NCBI RefSeq assembly: GCF_051014685.1
Contig: NW_027478758.1
Location: 62,001 to 126,000, forward strand
Length of the DNA: 64,000 nt
Source: Ptiloglossa arizonensis
Lineage: Eukaryota; Arthropoda; Insecta; Hymenoptera; Colletidae
Reading direction: 5' to 3'
The position numbers were made by a program, and so were the translations under genes. The notes beneath the pieces are model-generated. The model saw nothing but the letters and a program-made list of their open reading frames with translations. It was not told where the DNA came from and did not search any database. Shown in pieces: positions 35,561 through 48,904 of this stretch; the stretch's first letter is position 1; the number at the start of each line of letters is the position of its first letter.

Positions 35561-38500
35561 TTTCTACTTTCAGATGCAATAGGAATTTTTGGGTTAGGTC
35601 AATCCGTTCGCGAGATATGGGAGTTTGAATCCAGGAAATGGTTGAGAAGGTAAAACATTTTTTGCAATTCTGCTGCTCCAAACGCTTAACCAGAATGGCC
35701 TAGGGGAAAAATACACATACCGTTGTAATCGGGCGAGTTTCTATTATCAGATGCAATAGGAATTTTTGGGTTAGGTCAATCCGTTCGCGAGATATGGGAG
35801 TTTGAAGCTAAGAAATGGTTAGAAGGCAACAAATTTTTCGCACTTCTGCTGCTCCAAACGCTTAACCAGAATTGCCTAGGGAAAAAATACACATACCGTT
35901 GTAATCGGGCGAGTTTCTTCTTTCAGATGCAACAGGAATTTTTGGGTTAGGTCAATCCGTTCGCGAGATATGGGAGTTTGAAGCTAAGAAATGGTAAAGA
36001 AGACAACAAATTGTTCGCACTACTGCTGCTCCAAACGCTTAACTAGAATGGCCTAGGGAAAAAATACACATACCGTTGTAATCGGGCGAGTTTCTACTTT
36101 CAGACGCAACAGGAATTTTTGGGTTAGGTCTATCCGTTCGCGAGATATGGGAGTTTGAAGCCAAGAAATGGTTGAGAAGGCATACAATTTTTGGTAATTC
36201 TGCTGCTCCAAACGCTTAACCAGAATGGCCTAGGGGAAAAATACACATACCGTTGTAATCGGGCGAGTTTCTATTATGAGATGCAATAGGAATTTTTGGG
36301 TTAGGTCAATCCGTTCGCGAGATATGGGAGTTTGAAGCTAAGAAATGGTTAAGAAGGCAACAAATTTTTCACACTTCTGCTGCTCCAAACGCTTGACCAG
36401 AATGGCCTAGGGAAAAAATACACATACCGTTGTAATCGGGCGTGTTTCTTCTTTCAGTTGCAACAGGAATTTTTGGGTTAGGTCAATCCGTTCGCGAGAT
36501 ATGGGAGTTTGAAGCCAAGAAATGGTTGAGAAGGCAAAAAATTATTCGCTATTCTGCTGCTTCAAACGCTTAACCAGAATTGCCTAGGGAAAAAATACAC
36601 ATACCGTTGTAATCGGGCGAGTTTCTACTTTCAGATGCAACAGGAATTTTTGGGTTAGTTCAATCCGTTCGCGAGATATGGGAGTTTGAAGCTAAGAAAT
36701 GGTTAAGAAGACAACAAATTTTTCGCACTTCTGCTGCTCCAAACGCTTAACCAGAATGGCCTAGGGAAAAAATACACATACCGTTGTAATCGGGCGAGTT
36801 TCTACTTTCAGACGCAACAGGAATTTTTGGGTTAGGTCAATCCGTTCGCGAGATATGGGAGTTTGAACCCAAGAAATGGTTGAGAAGGCAAAAAATTTTT
36901 CGCAATTCTGCTGCTCCAAACGCTTAACCAGAATGGCCTAGGGAAAAAATACACATACGGTTGTAATCGGCGAGTTTCTACTTTCAGGTGCAACAGGAAT
37001 TTTTGGGTTAAGTCAATCCGTTCGCGATATATGGGAGTTTGAAGCCAAGAAATGGTTGAGAAGGCAAAAAATTTTTCGCAATTCTGCTGCTCCAAGCGCT
37101 TAACCAGAATTGCCTAGGGAAAAAATACACATACCGCTGTAATCGGGCGAGTTTCTACTTTCAGATGCAATAGGAATTTTTGGGTTAGGTCAATCCGTTC
37201 GCGAGATATGGGAGTTTGAATCCAAGAAATGGTTGAGAAGGTAAAACATTTTTTGCAATTCTGCTGCTCCAAACGCTTAACCAGAATGGCCTAGGGGAAA
37301 AATACACATACCGTTGTAATCGGGCGTGTTTCTACTTTCAGACGCAACAGGAATTTTTGGGTTAGGTCAATCCGTTCGCGAGATATGGGAGTTTGAAGCC
37401 AAGAAATGGTTGAGAAGGCAAAAAATTGTTCGCTATTCTGCTGCTTCAAACGCTTGACCAGAATGGCCTAGAGAAAAAATACACATACCGTTGTAATGGG
37501 GCGAGTTTCTTCTTTCAGATGCAACAGGAATTTTTGGGTTAGGTCAATCCGTTCGCGAGATATGGGAGTTTGAAGCTAAGAAATGGTAAAGAAGACAACA
37601 AATTGTTCGCACTACTGCAGCTCCAAACGCTTAACTAGAATGGCCTAGGGAAAAAATACACATACCGTTGTAATCGGGCGAGTTTCTACTTTCAGTTGCA
37701 ACAGGAATTTTTGGGTTAGGTCAATCCGTTCGCGAGATATGGGAGTTTGAAGCCAAGAAATGGTTGAGAAGGCAAAAAATTATTCGCTATTCTGCTGCTT
37801 CAAACGCTTAACCAGAATTGCCTAGGGAAAAAATACACATACCGTTGTAATCGGGCGAGTTTCTACTTTCAGATGCAATAGGAATTTTTGGGGTGGGTCA
37901 ATCCGTTCGCGAGATATGGGAGTTTGAAGCTAAGAAATGGTTGAGAAGGCAAAAAATTTTTCGCAATTCTGCTGCTCCAATCGCTTAACCAGAATGGCCT
38001 AAGGGAAAAATGCACGTACCGTTGTAATCGGGCGAGTTTCTACTTTCAGATGCAATAGGAATTTTTGGGTTAGGTCAATCCGTTCGCGAGATATGGGAGT
38101 TTGAAGCCAAGAAATGGTAGAGAAGGCAAAAAATTTTTCACAATTCTGCTGCTCCAAACGCTTAACCAGAATGGCCTAGGGAAAAAATACACACACCGTT
38201 GTAATCGGGCGAGTTTCTACTTTCAGATGCAGTAGGAGTTTTTGGGTTAGGTCAATCCGTTCGCGAGATATGGGACTTTGGAGCCAAGAAATGGTTGAGA
38301 AGGCAAAAAATTTTTCGCATTTCTGCTGCTCCAAACGCTTAACCAGAATGGCCTAGGGAAACAATACACATACCGTTGTAATCGGGCGAGTTTCTACTTT
38401 CAGATGCAATAGAAATTTTTGGGTTAGGTCAACCCGTTCGCGACATTTGGGAGTTTGAGGACAAGAAATGGTTGAGAAGGCAAAAATTTTTTCGCATTTC

Positions 38501-39829
38501 TGCTGCTCCAAACGCATAACCAGAATGGCCTAGGGAAAAAATACACATACCGTTGTAATCGGGCGAGTTTCTACTTTCAGATGCAATAGGAATTTTTGGG
38601 TTAGGTCAATCCGTTCGCGAGATATGGGAGTTTGAAGCGAAGAAATGGTTGAGAAGACAATAAATTTTTCGCACTTCTGCTGCTCCAATCGCTTAACCAG
38701 AATGGCCTAAGGGAAAAATGCACGTACCGTTGTAATCGGGCGAGTTTCTACTTTCAGATGCAATAGGAATTTTTGGGTTAGGTCAATCCGTTCGCGAGAT
38801 ATGGGACTTTGGAGCCAAGAAATGGTTGAGAAGGCAAAAAATTTTTGAAATTCCGCTGCTCCAAACGCTTAACCAGAATGGCCTAGGGAAAAAATACACA
38901 TACCGTTGTAATCGGGCGAGTTTCTACTTTCAGACGCAATAGGAATTTTTGGGTTAGGTCAATCCGTCCGCGAGATATGGGAGTTTGAAGACAAGAAATG
39001 GTTGAGAAGGCAAAAAATTTTTCGCAATTCTGCTGCTCCAAACGTTTAACCAGAATGGCCTAGGGAAAAAATACGCATATCGTTAAAATCGGGCGAGTTT
39101 CTACTTTCAGACGCAGCAGGAATTTTTGGGTTTGGTCAATCCGTTCGCGAGATATAGGAGTTTGAAGCCAAGAAATGGTTGAGAAGGCAAAAAATTTTTC
39201 GCAATTTTGCTGCTCCAAACGCTTAACCAGAATGGCCTAGGGAAAAAATACACATACCTTTGTAATCGGGCGAGTTTCTACTTTCAGATGCAATAGGAAT
39301 TTTTGGGTTTGGTCAATCCGTTCGCGAGATATGGGAGTTTGAAGCCAAGAAATGGTTGAGAAGGCAAAACATTTTTCGCAATTCTGCTGCTCCAAACGCT
39401 TAACCAGAATGGCCTAGGGAAAAAATACGCATATCGTTATAATCGGGCGAGTTTCTACTTTCAGACGCAGCAGGAATTTTTGGGTTTGGTCAATCCGTTC
39501 GCGAGATATGGGACTTTGAAGCTAAGAAATGGTTGAGAAGACAACAAATTTTTCGCAATTCTGCTGCTCCAAACGCTTAACCAGAATGGGCTAGGGAAAA
39601 AATACACGTACCGTTGTAATCGGGCGAGTTTCTACTTTCAGATGCAACAGTAATTTTTGGGTTAGGTCAATCCGTTCGCGAGATATGGGAGTTTGAAGCC
39701 AAGAAATGGTTATGAAGACAACAAATTTTTCGCACTTCTGCTGCTCCAAACGCTTAACCAGAATTGCCTAGGGAAAAAATACACATACCGCTGTAATCGG
39801 GCGAGTTTCTACTTTCAGATGCAATAGGA
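35561..39829. repeat. Mixed transition zone between left and right domains
   Basis: Monomers of left-domain type (GAATCCAGGAAATGG at about 35,628, TCTATTAT at about 36,273) give way to more divergent ones. Only short repeats were found, for example AAGGGAAAAATGCACG at 38,001 and 38,709 (4 monomers apart). Private one-base losses occur near 35,820 (GGTTAGAAGG), 36,970 (ATCGGCGAG) and 38,845 (TTTTTGAAATTCC). No gene or insertion is seen. Confidence 0.75.
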
Positions 39830-42800
39830 ATTTTGGGGTTAGGTCAATCCGTTCGCGAGATATGGGAGTTTGAAGCCCAGAAATGGTTGAGAAGGCAAAA
39901 CATTTTTCGCAATTCTGCTGCTCCAAACGCTTAACCAGAATGGCCTAGGGATAAAATACGCATATCGTTGTAATCGGGTGAGTTTCTACTTACAGACGCA
40001 GCAGGAACGTCTGGGTTTGGTCAATCCGTTCGCGAGATATGGGAGTTTGAAGCCAAGAAATGGTTGAGAAGGCAAAAAATTTTTCGCAATTCTGCTGCTC
40101 CAAACGCTTAACCAGAATGGCCTAGGGAAGAAATACACATACCGTTCTAATCGGGCGAGTTTCTACTTTCAAACCCAACAGGAATTTTTGGGTTAGGTCA
40201 ATCCGTTCGCGAGATATGGGAGTTTGAAGCCAAGAAATGGTTGAGAAGGCAAACAATTATTCGCTATTCTGCTGCTCCAAACGCTTAACCAGAATGGCCT
40301 TGGGAAAAAATACACATACCGTTGTAATCGGGCGAGTTTCTTCTTTCAGATGCAACAAGAATTTTTGGGTTAGGTCAATCCGTTCGCGAGATATGGGAGT
40401 TTGAAACTAAGAAATGGTAAAGAAGACAACAAATTTTTCGCACTACTGCTGCTCCAAACGCTTAACCAGAATGGCCTAGGGAAAAAATACACATACCGTT
40501 GTAATCGGGCGAGTTTCTACTTTCAGACGCAACAGGAATTTTTGGGTTAGGTCAATCTGTTCGCGAGATATGGGAGTTTGAAGCCAAGAAATGGTTATGA
40601 AGACAACAAATTTTTCGCACTTCTGCTGCTCCAAACGCTTAATCAGAATGGCCTAGGGAAAAAATACACATACCGTTGTAAACGGGCGAGTTTCTACTTT
40701 CAGACGCAACAGGAATTTTTGGGTTAGGTCAATCCGTTCGCGAGATATGGGACTTTCAAGCTAAGAAATGGTTGACAAGACAATAAATTTTTCGCAATTC
40801 TGCTGCTCCAATCGCTTAACCAGAATGGCCTAAGGGAAAAATACACGTACCGTTGTAATCGGGCGAGTTTCTACTTTCAGATGCAATAGGAATTTTTGGG
40901 TTAGGTCAATCCGTTCGCGAGATATGGGAGTTTGAAGCTAAGAAATGATTGACAAGACAACAAATTTTTCGCACTTCTGCTGCTCCTAACGCTTAACCAG
41001 AATGGCCTAGGGAAGAAATACACATATCGTTGTAATCGGGCGAGTTTCTACTTTCAGACGCAGCAGGAACTTCTGGGTTTGGTCAATCCGTTCGCGAGAT
41101 ATGGGAGTTTGAAGCTAAGAAATGGTTGAGAAGACAACAAATTTTTCGCACTTCTGCTGCACCTAACGCTTAACCAGAATGGCCTAGGGAAAAAATACAC
41201 ATACCGTTGTAATCGGGCGAGTTTCTACTTTCAGATGCAACAGGAGTTTTTGGGTTAGGTCAATCCGTTCGCGAGATATGGGAGTTTGAAGCCAAGAAAT
41301 GGTTGAGAAGGCAAACAATTCTTCGCTATTCTGCTGCTCCAAACGCTTAACCAGAATGGCCTATGGAAAAAATACACATACCGTTGTAATCGGGCGCGTT
41401 TCTTGTTTCAGAAGCAACAGGAATTTTTGGGTTAGGTCAATCCGTTCGCGAGATATGGGAGTTTGAAGCCAAGAAATGGTTGAGAAGGCAAACAATTTTT
41501 CGCAATTCTGCTGCTCCAAACGCTTAACCAGAATGGCGTAGGGAAGAAATACACATACCGTTGTAATCGGGCGAGTTTCTACTTTCAGACGCAACAGGAA
41601 TTTTTGGGTTAGGTCAATCCGTTCGCGAGATATGGGAGTTTGAAGCCAAGAAATGGTTATGAAGACAACAAATTTTTCGCACTTCTGCTGCTCCAAACGC
41701 TTAATCAGAATGGCCTAGTGAAAAAATACACATACCGTTGTAATCGGGCGAGTTTCTACTTTCAGACGCAACAGGAATTTTTGGGTTAGGTCAATCCGTT
41801 CGCGAGATATGGGACTTTCAAGCTAAGAAATGGTTAAGAAGACAACAAATATTTCGCACTTCTGCTGCTCCAAACGCTTAACCAGAATGGCCTAGGGAAA
41901 AAATACACATACCGTTGTAAACGGGCGAGTTTCTACTTTCAGACGCAGCAGGAATTTTTGGGTTAGGTCAATCCGTTCGCGAGATATGGGAGTTTGAAGC
42001 CAAGAAATGGTTGAGAAGGCAACAAATATTTCGCACTTCTGCTGCTCCAAACGCTTAACCAGAATGGCCTAGGGAAAAAATACACATACCGTTGTAAACG
42101 GGCGAGTTTCTACTTTCAGACGCAGCAGGAATTTTTGGGTTAGGTCAATCCGTTCGCGAGATATGGGAGTTTGAAGCCAAGAAATAGTTGAGAAGGCAAA
42201 CAATTTTTCGCTATTCTGCTGCTCCAAACGCTTAACCAGAATGGCCTAGGGAAAAAATACACATACCGTTGTAAACGGGCGAGTTTCTACTTTCAGACGC
42301 AGCAGGAATTTTTGGGTTAGGTCAATCCGTTCGCGAGATATGGGAGTTTGAAGCCAAGAAATAGTTGAGAAGGCAAACAATTTTTCGCTATTCTGCTGCT
42401 CCAAACGCTTAACCAGAATGGCCTATGGAAAAAATACACATACCGTTGTAATCGGGCGAGTTTCTTGTTTCAGATGCAACAAGAATTTTTGGGTTAGGTC
42501 AATCCGTTCGCGAGATATGGGTGTTTGAAGCTAAGAACTGGTAAAGAAGGCAAAAAATTTTTCGCAATTCTGCTGCTCCAAACGCTTAACCAGAATGGCC
42601 TAGGGAAGAAATACACATACCGTTGTAATCGGGCGAGTTTCTACTTTCAGACCCAACAGGAATTTTTGGGTAGGTCAATCCGTTCGCGAGATATGGGAGT
42701 TTGAAGCCAAGAAATGGTTGAGAAGGCAAACAATTTTTCGCTATTCTGCTGCTCCACACGCTTAACCCGAATGGCCTAGGGAAAAAATACACATACCGCT

Positions 42801-43722
42801 GTAATCGGGCGAGTTTCTACTTTCAGATGCAATAGGAATTTTTGGGTAAGGTCAATCCGTTCGCGAGATATGGGACTTTCAAGGTAAGAAATGGTTGACA
42901 AGACAATAAATTTTTCGCAATTCTGCTGCTCCAATCGCTTAACCAGAATGGCCTAAGGGAAAAATACACGTACCGTTGTAATCGGGCGAGTTTCTACTTT
43001 CAGATGCAATAGGAATTTTTGGGTTAGGTCAATCCGTTCGCGAGATATGGGAGTTTGAAGCTAAGAAATGATTGACAAGACAACAAATTTTTCGCACTTC
43101 TGCTGCTCCTAACGCTTAACCAGAATGGCCTAGGGAAAAAGTACACATATCGTTGTAATCGGGCGAGTTTCTACTTTCAGACGCAGCAGGAACTTCTGGG
43201 TTTGGTCAATCCGTTCGCGAGATATGGGAGTTTGAAGCTACAAAATGGTTGAGAAGACAACAAATTTTTCGCACTTCTGCTGCTCCTAATGCTTAACCAG
43301 AATGGCCTAGGGAAAAAATACACATACCGTTGTAATCGGGCGAGTTTCTACTTTCAGATGCAACAGGAATTTTTGGGTTAGGTCAATCCGTTCGCGAGAT
43401 ATGGCAGTTTGAAGCTAAGAAATGATTGACAAGACAACAAATTTTTCGCACTTCTGCTGCTCCTAACGCTTAACCAGAATGGCCTAGGGAAAAAATACAC
43501 ATATCCTTGTAATCGGGCGAGTTTCTACTTTCAGACGCAGCAGGAACTTCTGGGTTTGGTCAATCCGTTCGCGAGATATGGGAGTTTGAAGCTAAGAAAT
43601 GGTTATGAAGACAACAACTTTTTCGCACTTCTGCTGCTCCTGACGCTTAACCAGAATGGCCTAGGGAAGAAATACACATACCGTTGTAATCGGGCGAGTT
43701 TCTACTTTCAGAAGCAACAGGA
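39830..43722. repeat. 22-monomer unit of the right domain (3,893 bp)
   Basis: The first about 1.1 kb recurs at 43,723-44,800. Shared rare variants are GAAGCCCAGAAATGG (about 39,872 and 43,765), TTTCAAACCCAACAGG (about 40,168 and 44,061) and GGTCAATCTGTTCGCG (about 40,551 and 44,444). Right-domain markers start here: GGTTATGAAGAC, GCTCCTAACGC and CAGCAGGAACTTCTGG become common. Confidence 0.82.
41540..42960. repeat. 8-monomer block with an extra monomer, copied at 47.2-48.4 kb
   Basis: Offset 5,662 at CCTAGTGAAA (41,714/47,376) but 5,485 at 42,586/48,071, a change of exactly 177. The extra unit is the second GAAATAGTTGAG monomer: 42,181 and 42,358 here, only 47,843 in the other copy. The two adjacent monomers look identical. 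Confidence 0.88.
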
Positions 43723-46700
43723 ATTTTTGGGTTAGGTCAATCCGTTCGCGAGATATTGGAGTTTGAAGCCCAGAAATGGTTGAGAAGGCAAAACATTTTT
43801 CGCAATTCTGCTGCTCCAAACGCTTAACCAGAATGGCCTAGGGATAAAATACGCATATCGTTGTAATCGGGTGAGTTTCTACTTACAGACGCAGCAGGAA
43901 CTTCTGGGTTTGGTCAATCCGTTCGCGAGATATGGGAGTTTGAAGCCAAGAAATGGTTGAGAAGGCAAAAAATTTTTCGCTATTCTGCTGCTCCAAACGC
44001 TTAACCAGAATGGCCTAGGGAAGAAATACACATACCGTTGTAATCGGGCGAGTTTCTACTTTCAAACCCAACAGGAATTTTTGGGTTAGGTCAATCCGTT
44101 CGCGAGATATGGGAGTTTGAAGCCAAGAAATGGTTGAGAAGGCAAACAATTTTTCGCTATTCTGCTGCTCCAAACGCTTAACCAGAATGGCCTTGGGAAA
44201 AAATACACATACCGTTGTAATCGGGCGAGTTTCTTCTTTCAGATGCAACAAGAATTTTTGGGTTAGGTCAATCCGTTCGCGAGATATGGGAGTTTGAAGC
44301 TAAGAAATGGTAAAGAAGACAACAAATTTTTCGCACTACTGCTGCTCCAAACGCTTAACCAGAATGGCCTAGGGAAAAAATACACATACCGTTGTAATCG
44401 GGCGAGTTTCTACTTTCAGACGCAACAGGAATTTTTGGGTTAGGTCAATCTGTTCGCGAGGTATGGGAGTTTGAAGCCAAGAAATGGTTATGAAGACAAC
44501 AAATTTTTCACACTTCTGCTGCTCCAAACGCTTAATCAGAATGGCCTAGGGAAAAAATACACATACCGTTGTAATCGGGCGAGTTTCTACTTTCAGACGC
44601 AACAGGAATTTTTGGGTTAGGTCAATCCGTTCGCGAGATATGGGACTTTCAAGCTAAGAAATGGTTGACAAGACAATAAATTTTTCGCAATTCTGCTGCT
44701 CCAATCGCTTAACCAGAATGGCCTAAGGGAAAAATACACGTACCGTTGTAATCGGGCGAGTTTCTACTTTCAGATGCAATAGGAATTTTTGGGTTAGGTC
44801 AATCCGTTCGCGAGATATGGCAGTTTGAAGCCAAGAAATGGTTGAGAAAGCAAAAAATTTTTCGCAATTCTGCTGCTCCAAACGCTTAACCAGAATGGCC
44901 TAGGGAAAAAATACACATACCGTTGTAATCGGGCGAGTTTCTACTTTCAGATGCAATAGGAATTTTTGGGTTAGGTCAATCCGTTCGCGAGATATGGGAG
45001 TTTGAAGCTAAGAAATGGTTAAGAAGACAACAAATATTTCGCACTTCTGCTGCTCCAAACGCTTAACCAGAATGGCCTAGGGAAAAAATACACATACCGT
45101 TGTAAACGGGCGAGTTTCTACTTTCAGACGCAGCAGGAATTTTTGGGTTAGGTCAATCCGTTCGCGAGATATGGGAGTTTGAAGCCAAGAAATGGTTGAG
45201 AAGGCAAACAATTTTTCGCTATTCTGCTGCTCCAAACGCTTAACCAGAATGGCCTATGGAAAAAATACACATACCGTTGTAATCGGGCGAGTTTCTTGTT
45301 TCAGATGCAACAAGAATTTTTGGGTTAGGTCAATCCGTTCGCGAGATATGGGTGTTTGAAGCTAAGAACTGGTAAAGAAGGCAAAAAATTTTTCGCAATT
45401 CTGCTGCTCCAAACGCTTAACCAGAATGGCCTGGGGAAGAAATACACATACCGTTGTAATCGGGCGAGTTTCTACTTTCAGACCCAACAGGAATTTTTGG
45501 GTAGGTCAATCCGTTCGCGAGATATGGGAGTTTGAAGCCAAGAAATGGTTGAGAAGGCAAACAATTTTTCGCTATTCTGCTGCTCCAAACGCTTAACCAG
45601 AATGGCCTAGGGAAAAAATACACATACCGTTGTAATGGGGCGAGTTTCTTCTTTCAAATGCAACAAGAATTTTTGGGTTAGGTCAATCCGTTCGCGAGAT
45701 ATGGGAGTTTGAAGCTAAGAAATGATTGACAAGACAACAAATTTTTCGCACTTCTGCTGCTCCTAACGCTTAACCAGAATGGCCTAGGGAAGAAATACAC
45801 ATATCGTTGTAATCGGGCGAGTTTCTACTTTCAGACGCAACAGGAATTTTTGGGTTAGGTCAATCCGTTCGCGAGATATGGGAGTTTGAAGCCAAGAAAT
45901 GGTTGAGAAGGCAAAAAATTTTTCGCAATTCTGCTGCTCCACACGCTTAACCAGAATGGCCTAAGGGAAAAATACACGTACCGTTGTAATCGGGCGAGTT
46001 TCTACTTTCAGATGCAATAGGAATTTTTGGGTTAGGTCAATCCGTTCGCGAGATATGGGAGTTTGAAGCTAAGAAATGATTGACAAGACAACAAATTTTT
46101 CGCACTTCTGCTGCTCCTAACGCTTAACCAGAATGGCCTAGGGAAGAAATACACATATCGTTGTAATCGGGCGAGTTTCTACTTTCAGACGCAGCAGGAA
46201 CTTCTGGGTTTGGTCAATCCGTTCGCGAGATATGGGAGTTTGAAGCTAAGAAATGGTTGAGAAGACAACAAATTTTTCGCACTTCTGCTGCTCCTAACGC
46301 TTAACCAGAATGGCCTAGGGAAAAAATACACATACCGTTGTAATCGGGCGAGTTTCTACTTTCAGATGCAACAGGAGTTTTTGGGTTAGGTCAATCCGTT
46401 CGCGAGATATGGGAGTTTGAAGCTAAGAAATGATTGACAAGACAACAAATTTTTCGCACTTCTGCTGCTCCTAACGCATAACCAGAATGGCCTAGGGAAA
46501 AAATACACATATCCTTGTAATCGGGCGAGTTTCTACTTTCAGACGCAGCAGGAACTTCTGGGTTTGGTCAATCCGTTCGCGAGATATGGGAGTTTGAAGC
46601 TAAGAAATGGTTATGAAGACAACAACTTTTTCGCACTTCTGCTGCTCCTAACGCTTAACCAGAATGGCCTAGGGAAAAAATACACATACCGTTGTAATCG

Positions 46701-47195
46701 GGCGAGTTTCTACTTTCAGAAGCAACAGGAATTTTTGGGTTAGGTCAATCCGTTCGCGAGATATGGGAGTTTGAAGCCAAGAAATGGTTGAGAAGGCAAA
46801 CAATTTTTCGCAATTCTGCTGCTTCACACGCTTAACCAGAATGGCCTAGGGAAAAAATACACATACCGTTGTAATCGGGCGAGTTTCTACTTTCAGATGC
46901 AATAGGAATTTTTGGGTTAGGTCAATCCGTTCGCGAGATATGGGAGATTGAAGCCAAGAAATGGTTGAGAAGGCAAAACATTTTTCGCAATTCTGCTGCT
47001 CCAAACGCTTAACCAGAATGGCCTAGGGAAAAAATACGCATATCGTTGTAATCGGGTGAGTTTCTACTTTCAGACGCAGCAGGCACTTCTGGGTTTGGTC
47101 AATCCGTTCGCGAGATATGGGAGTTTGAAGCCAAGAAATGGTTGAGAAGGCAAAAAATTTTTCGCAATTCTGCTGCTCCAAACGCTTAACCAGAA
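43723..47195. repeat. Right-domain monomers, mosaic of nearby blocks
   Basis: 43,723-44,800 copies 39,830-40,900. About 45,120-45,620 copies 42,290-42,790 (2,831 offset, 16 monomers). About 45,950-46,750 resembles 42,945-43,740 (17 monomers less one base), with GCTCCTAACGC, AAATGATTGACAAGAC and GACAACAACTTTTTCGC variants in the same order. Confidence 0.78.
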
Positions 47196-48904
47196 TGGCC
47201 TAGGGAAGAAATACACATACCGTTGTAATCGGGCGAGTTTCTACTTTCAGACGCAACAGGAATTTTTGGGTTAGGTCAATCCGTTCGCGAGATATGGGAG
47301 TTTGAAGCCAAGAAATGGTTATGAAGACAACAAATTTTTCGCACTTCTGCTGCTCCAAACGCTTAATCAGAATGGCCTAGTGAAAAAATACACATACCGT
47401 TGTAATCGGGCGAGTTTCTACTTTCAGACGCAACAGGAATTTTTGGGTTAGGTCAATCCGTTCGCGAGATATGGGACTTTCAAGCTAAGAAATGGTTAAG
47501 AAGACAACAAATATTTCGCACTTCTGCTGCTCCAAACGCTTAACCAGAATGGCCTAGGGAAAAAATACACATACCGTTGTAAACGGGCGAGTTTCTACTT
47601 TCAGACGCAGCAGGAATTTTTGGGTTAGGTCAATCCGTTCGCGAGATATGGGAGTTTGAAGCCAAGAAATGGTTGAGAAGGCAACAAATATTTCGCACTT
47701 CTGCTGCTCCAAACGCTTAACCAGAATGGCCTAGGGAAAAAATACACATACCGTTGTAAACGGGCGAGTTTCTACTTTCAGACGCAGCAGGAATTTTTGG
47801 GTTAGGTCAATCCGTTCGCGAGATATGGGAGTTTGAAGCCAAGAAATAGTTGAGAAGGCAAACAATTTTTCGCTATTCTGCTGCTCCAAACGCTTAACCA
47901 GAATGGCCTATGGAAAAAATACACATACCGTTGTAATCGGGCGAGTTTCTTGTTTCAGATGCAACAAGAATTTTTGGGTTAGGTCAATCCGTTCGCGAGA
48001 TATGGGTGTTTGAAGCTAAGAACTGGTAAAGAAGGCAAAAAATTTTTCGCAATTCTGATGCTCCAAACGCTTAACCAGAATGGCCTAGGGAAGAAATACA
48101 CATACCGTTGTAATCGGGCGAGTTTCTACTTTCAGACCCAACAGGAATTTTTGGGTAGGTCAATCCGTTCGCGAGATATGGGAGTTTGAAGCCAAGAAAT
48201 GGTTGAGAAGGCAAACAATTTTTCGCTATTCTGCTGCTCCACACGCTTAACCCGAATGGCCTAGGGAAAAAATACACATACCGCTGTAATCGGGCGAGTT
48301 TCTACTTTCAGATGCAATAGGAATTTTTGGGTAAGGTCAATCCGTTCGCGAGATATGGGACTTTCAAGGTAAGAAATGGTTGACAAGACAATAAATTTTT
48401 CGCAATTCTGCTGCTCCAATCGCTTAACCAGAATGGCCTAAGGGAAAAATACACGTACCGTTGTAATCGGGCGAGTTTCTACTTTCAGATGCAATAGGAA
48501 TTTTTGGGTTAGGTCAATCCGTTCGCGAGATATGGGAGTTTGAAGCTAAGAAATGATTGACAAGACAACAAACTTTTCGCACTTCTGCTGCTCCTAACGC
48601 TTAACCAGAATGGCCTAGGGAAAAAATACACATACCGTTGTAATCGGGCGAGTTTCTACTTTCAGATGCAACAGGAATTTTTGGGTTAGGTCAATCCGTT
48701 CGCGAGATATGGGAGTTTGAAGCCAAGAAATGGTTGAGAAGGCAAAAAATTTTTCGCAATTCTGCTGCTCCAAACGCTTAACCAGAATTGCCTAGGGAAA
48801 AAATACACATACCGCTGTAATCGGGCGAGTTTCTACTTTCAAATGCAATAGGAATTTTTGGGTTAGGTCAATCCGTTCGCGAGATATGGGAGATTGAAGC
48901 CAAG
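47196..48904. repeat. Copy of the 41.5-42.96 kb block and following monomers
   Basis: Matches 41,540-42,960 minus one monomer. The GGGTAGGTCAATCC one-base deletion at 48,154 and the GGGTAAGG variant at 48,329 are shared with 42,669 and 42,844. The stretch to 48,430 recurs at the right edge of the window, offset 15,568. Confidence 0.85.

Noticed and set aside
41361..41696. Longest open frame, 111 codons, minus strand
   Set aside because: It is two satellite monomers read through after the CCTAGG stop was changed (GCGTAGGG near 41,536). The same peptide words recur wherever that stop is lost, with no ribosome-site context, domain or codon bias.
42586..42792. 68-codon minus-strand frames (42,586; 45,417; 48,071; 63,639)
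   Set aside because: Created by the one-base GGGTAGG deletion shifting one monomer frame into another. Shared by duplication.
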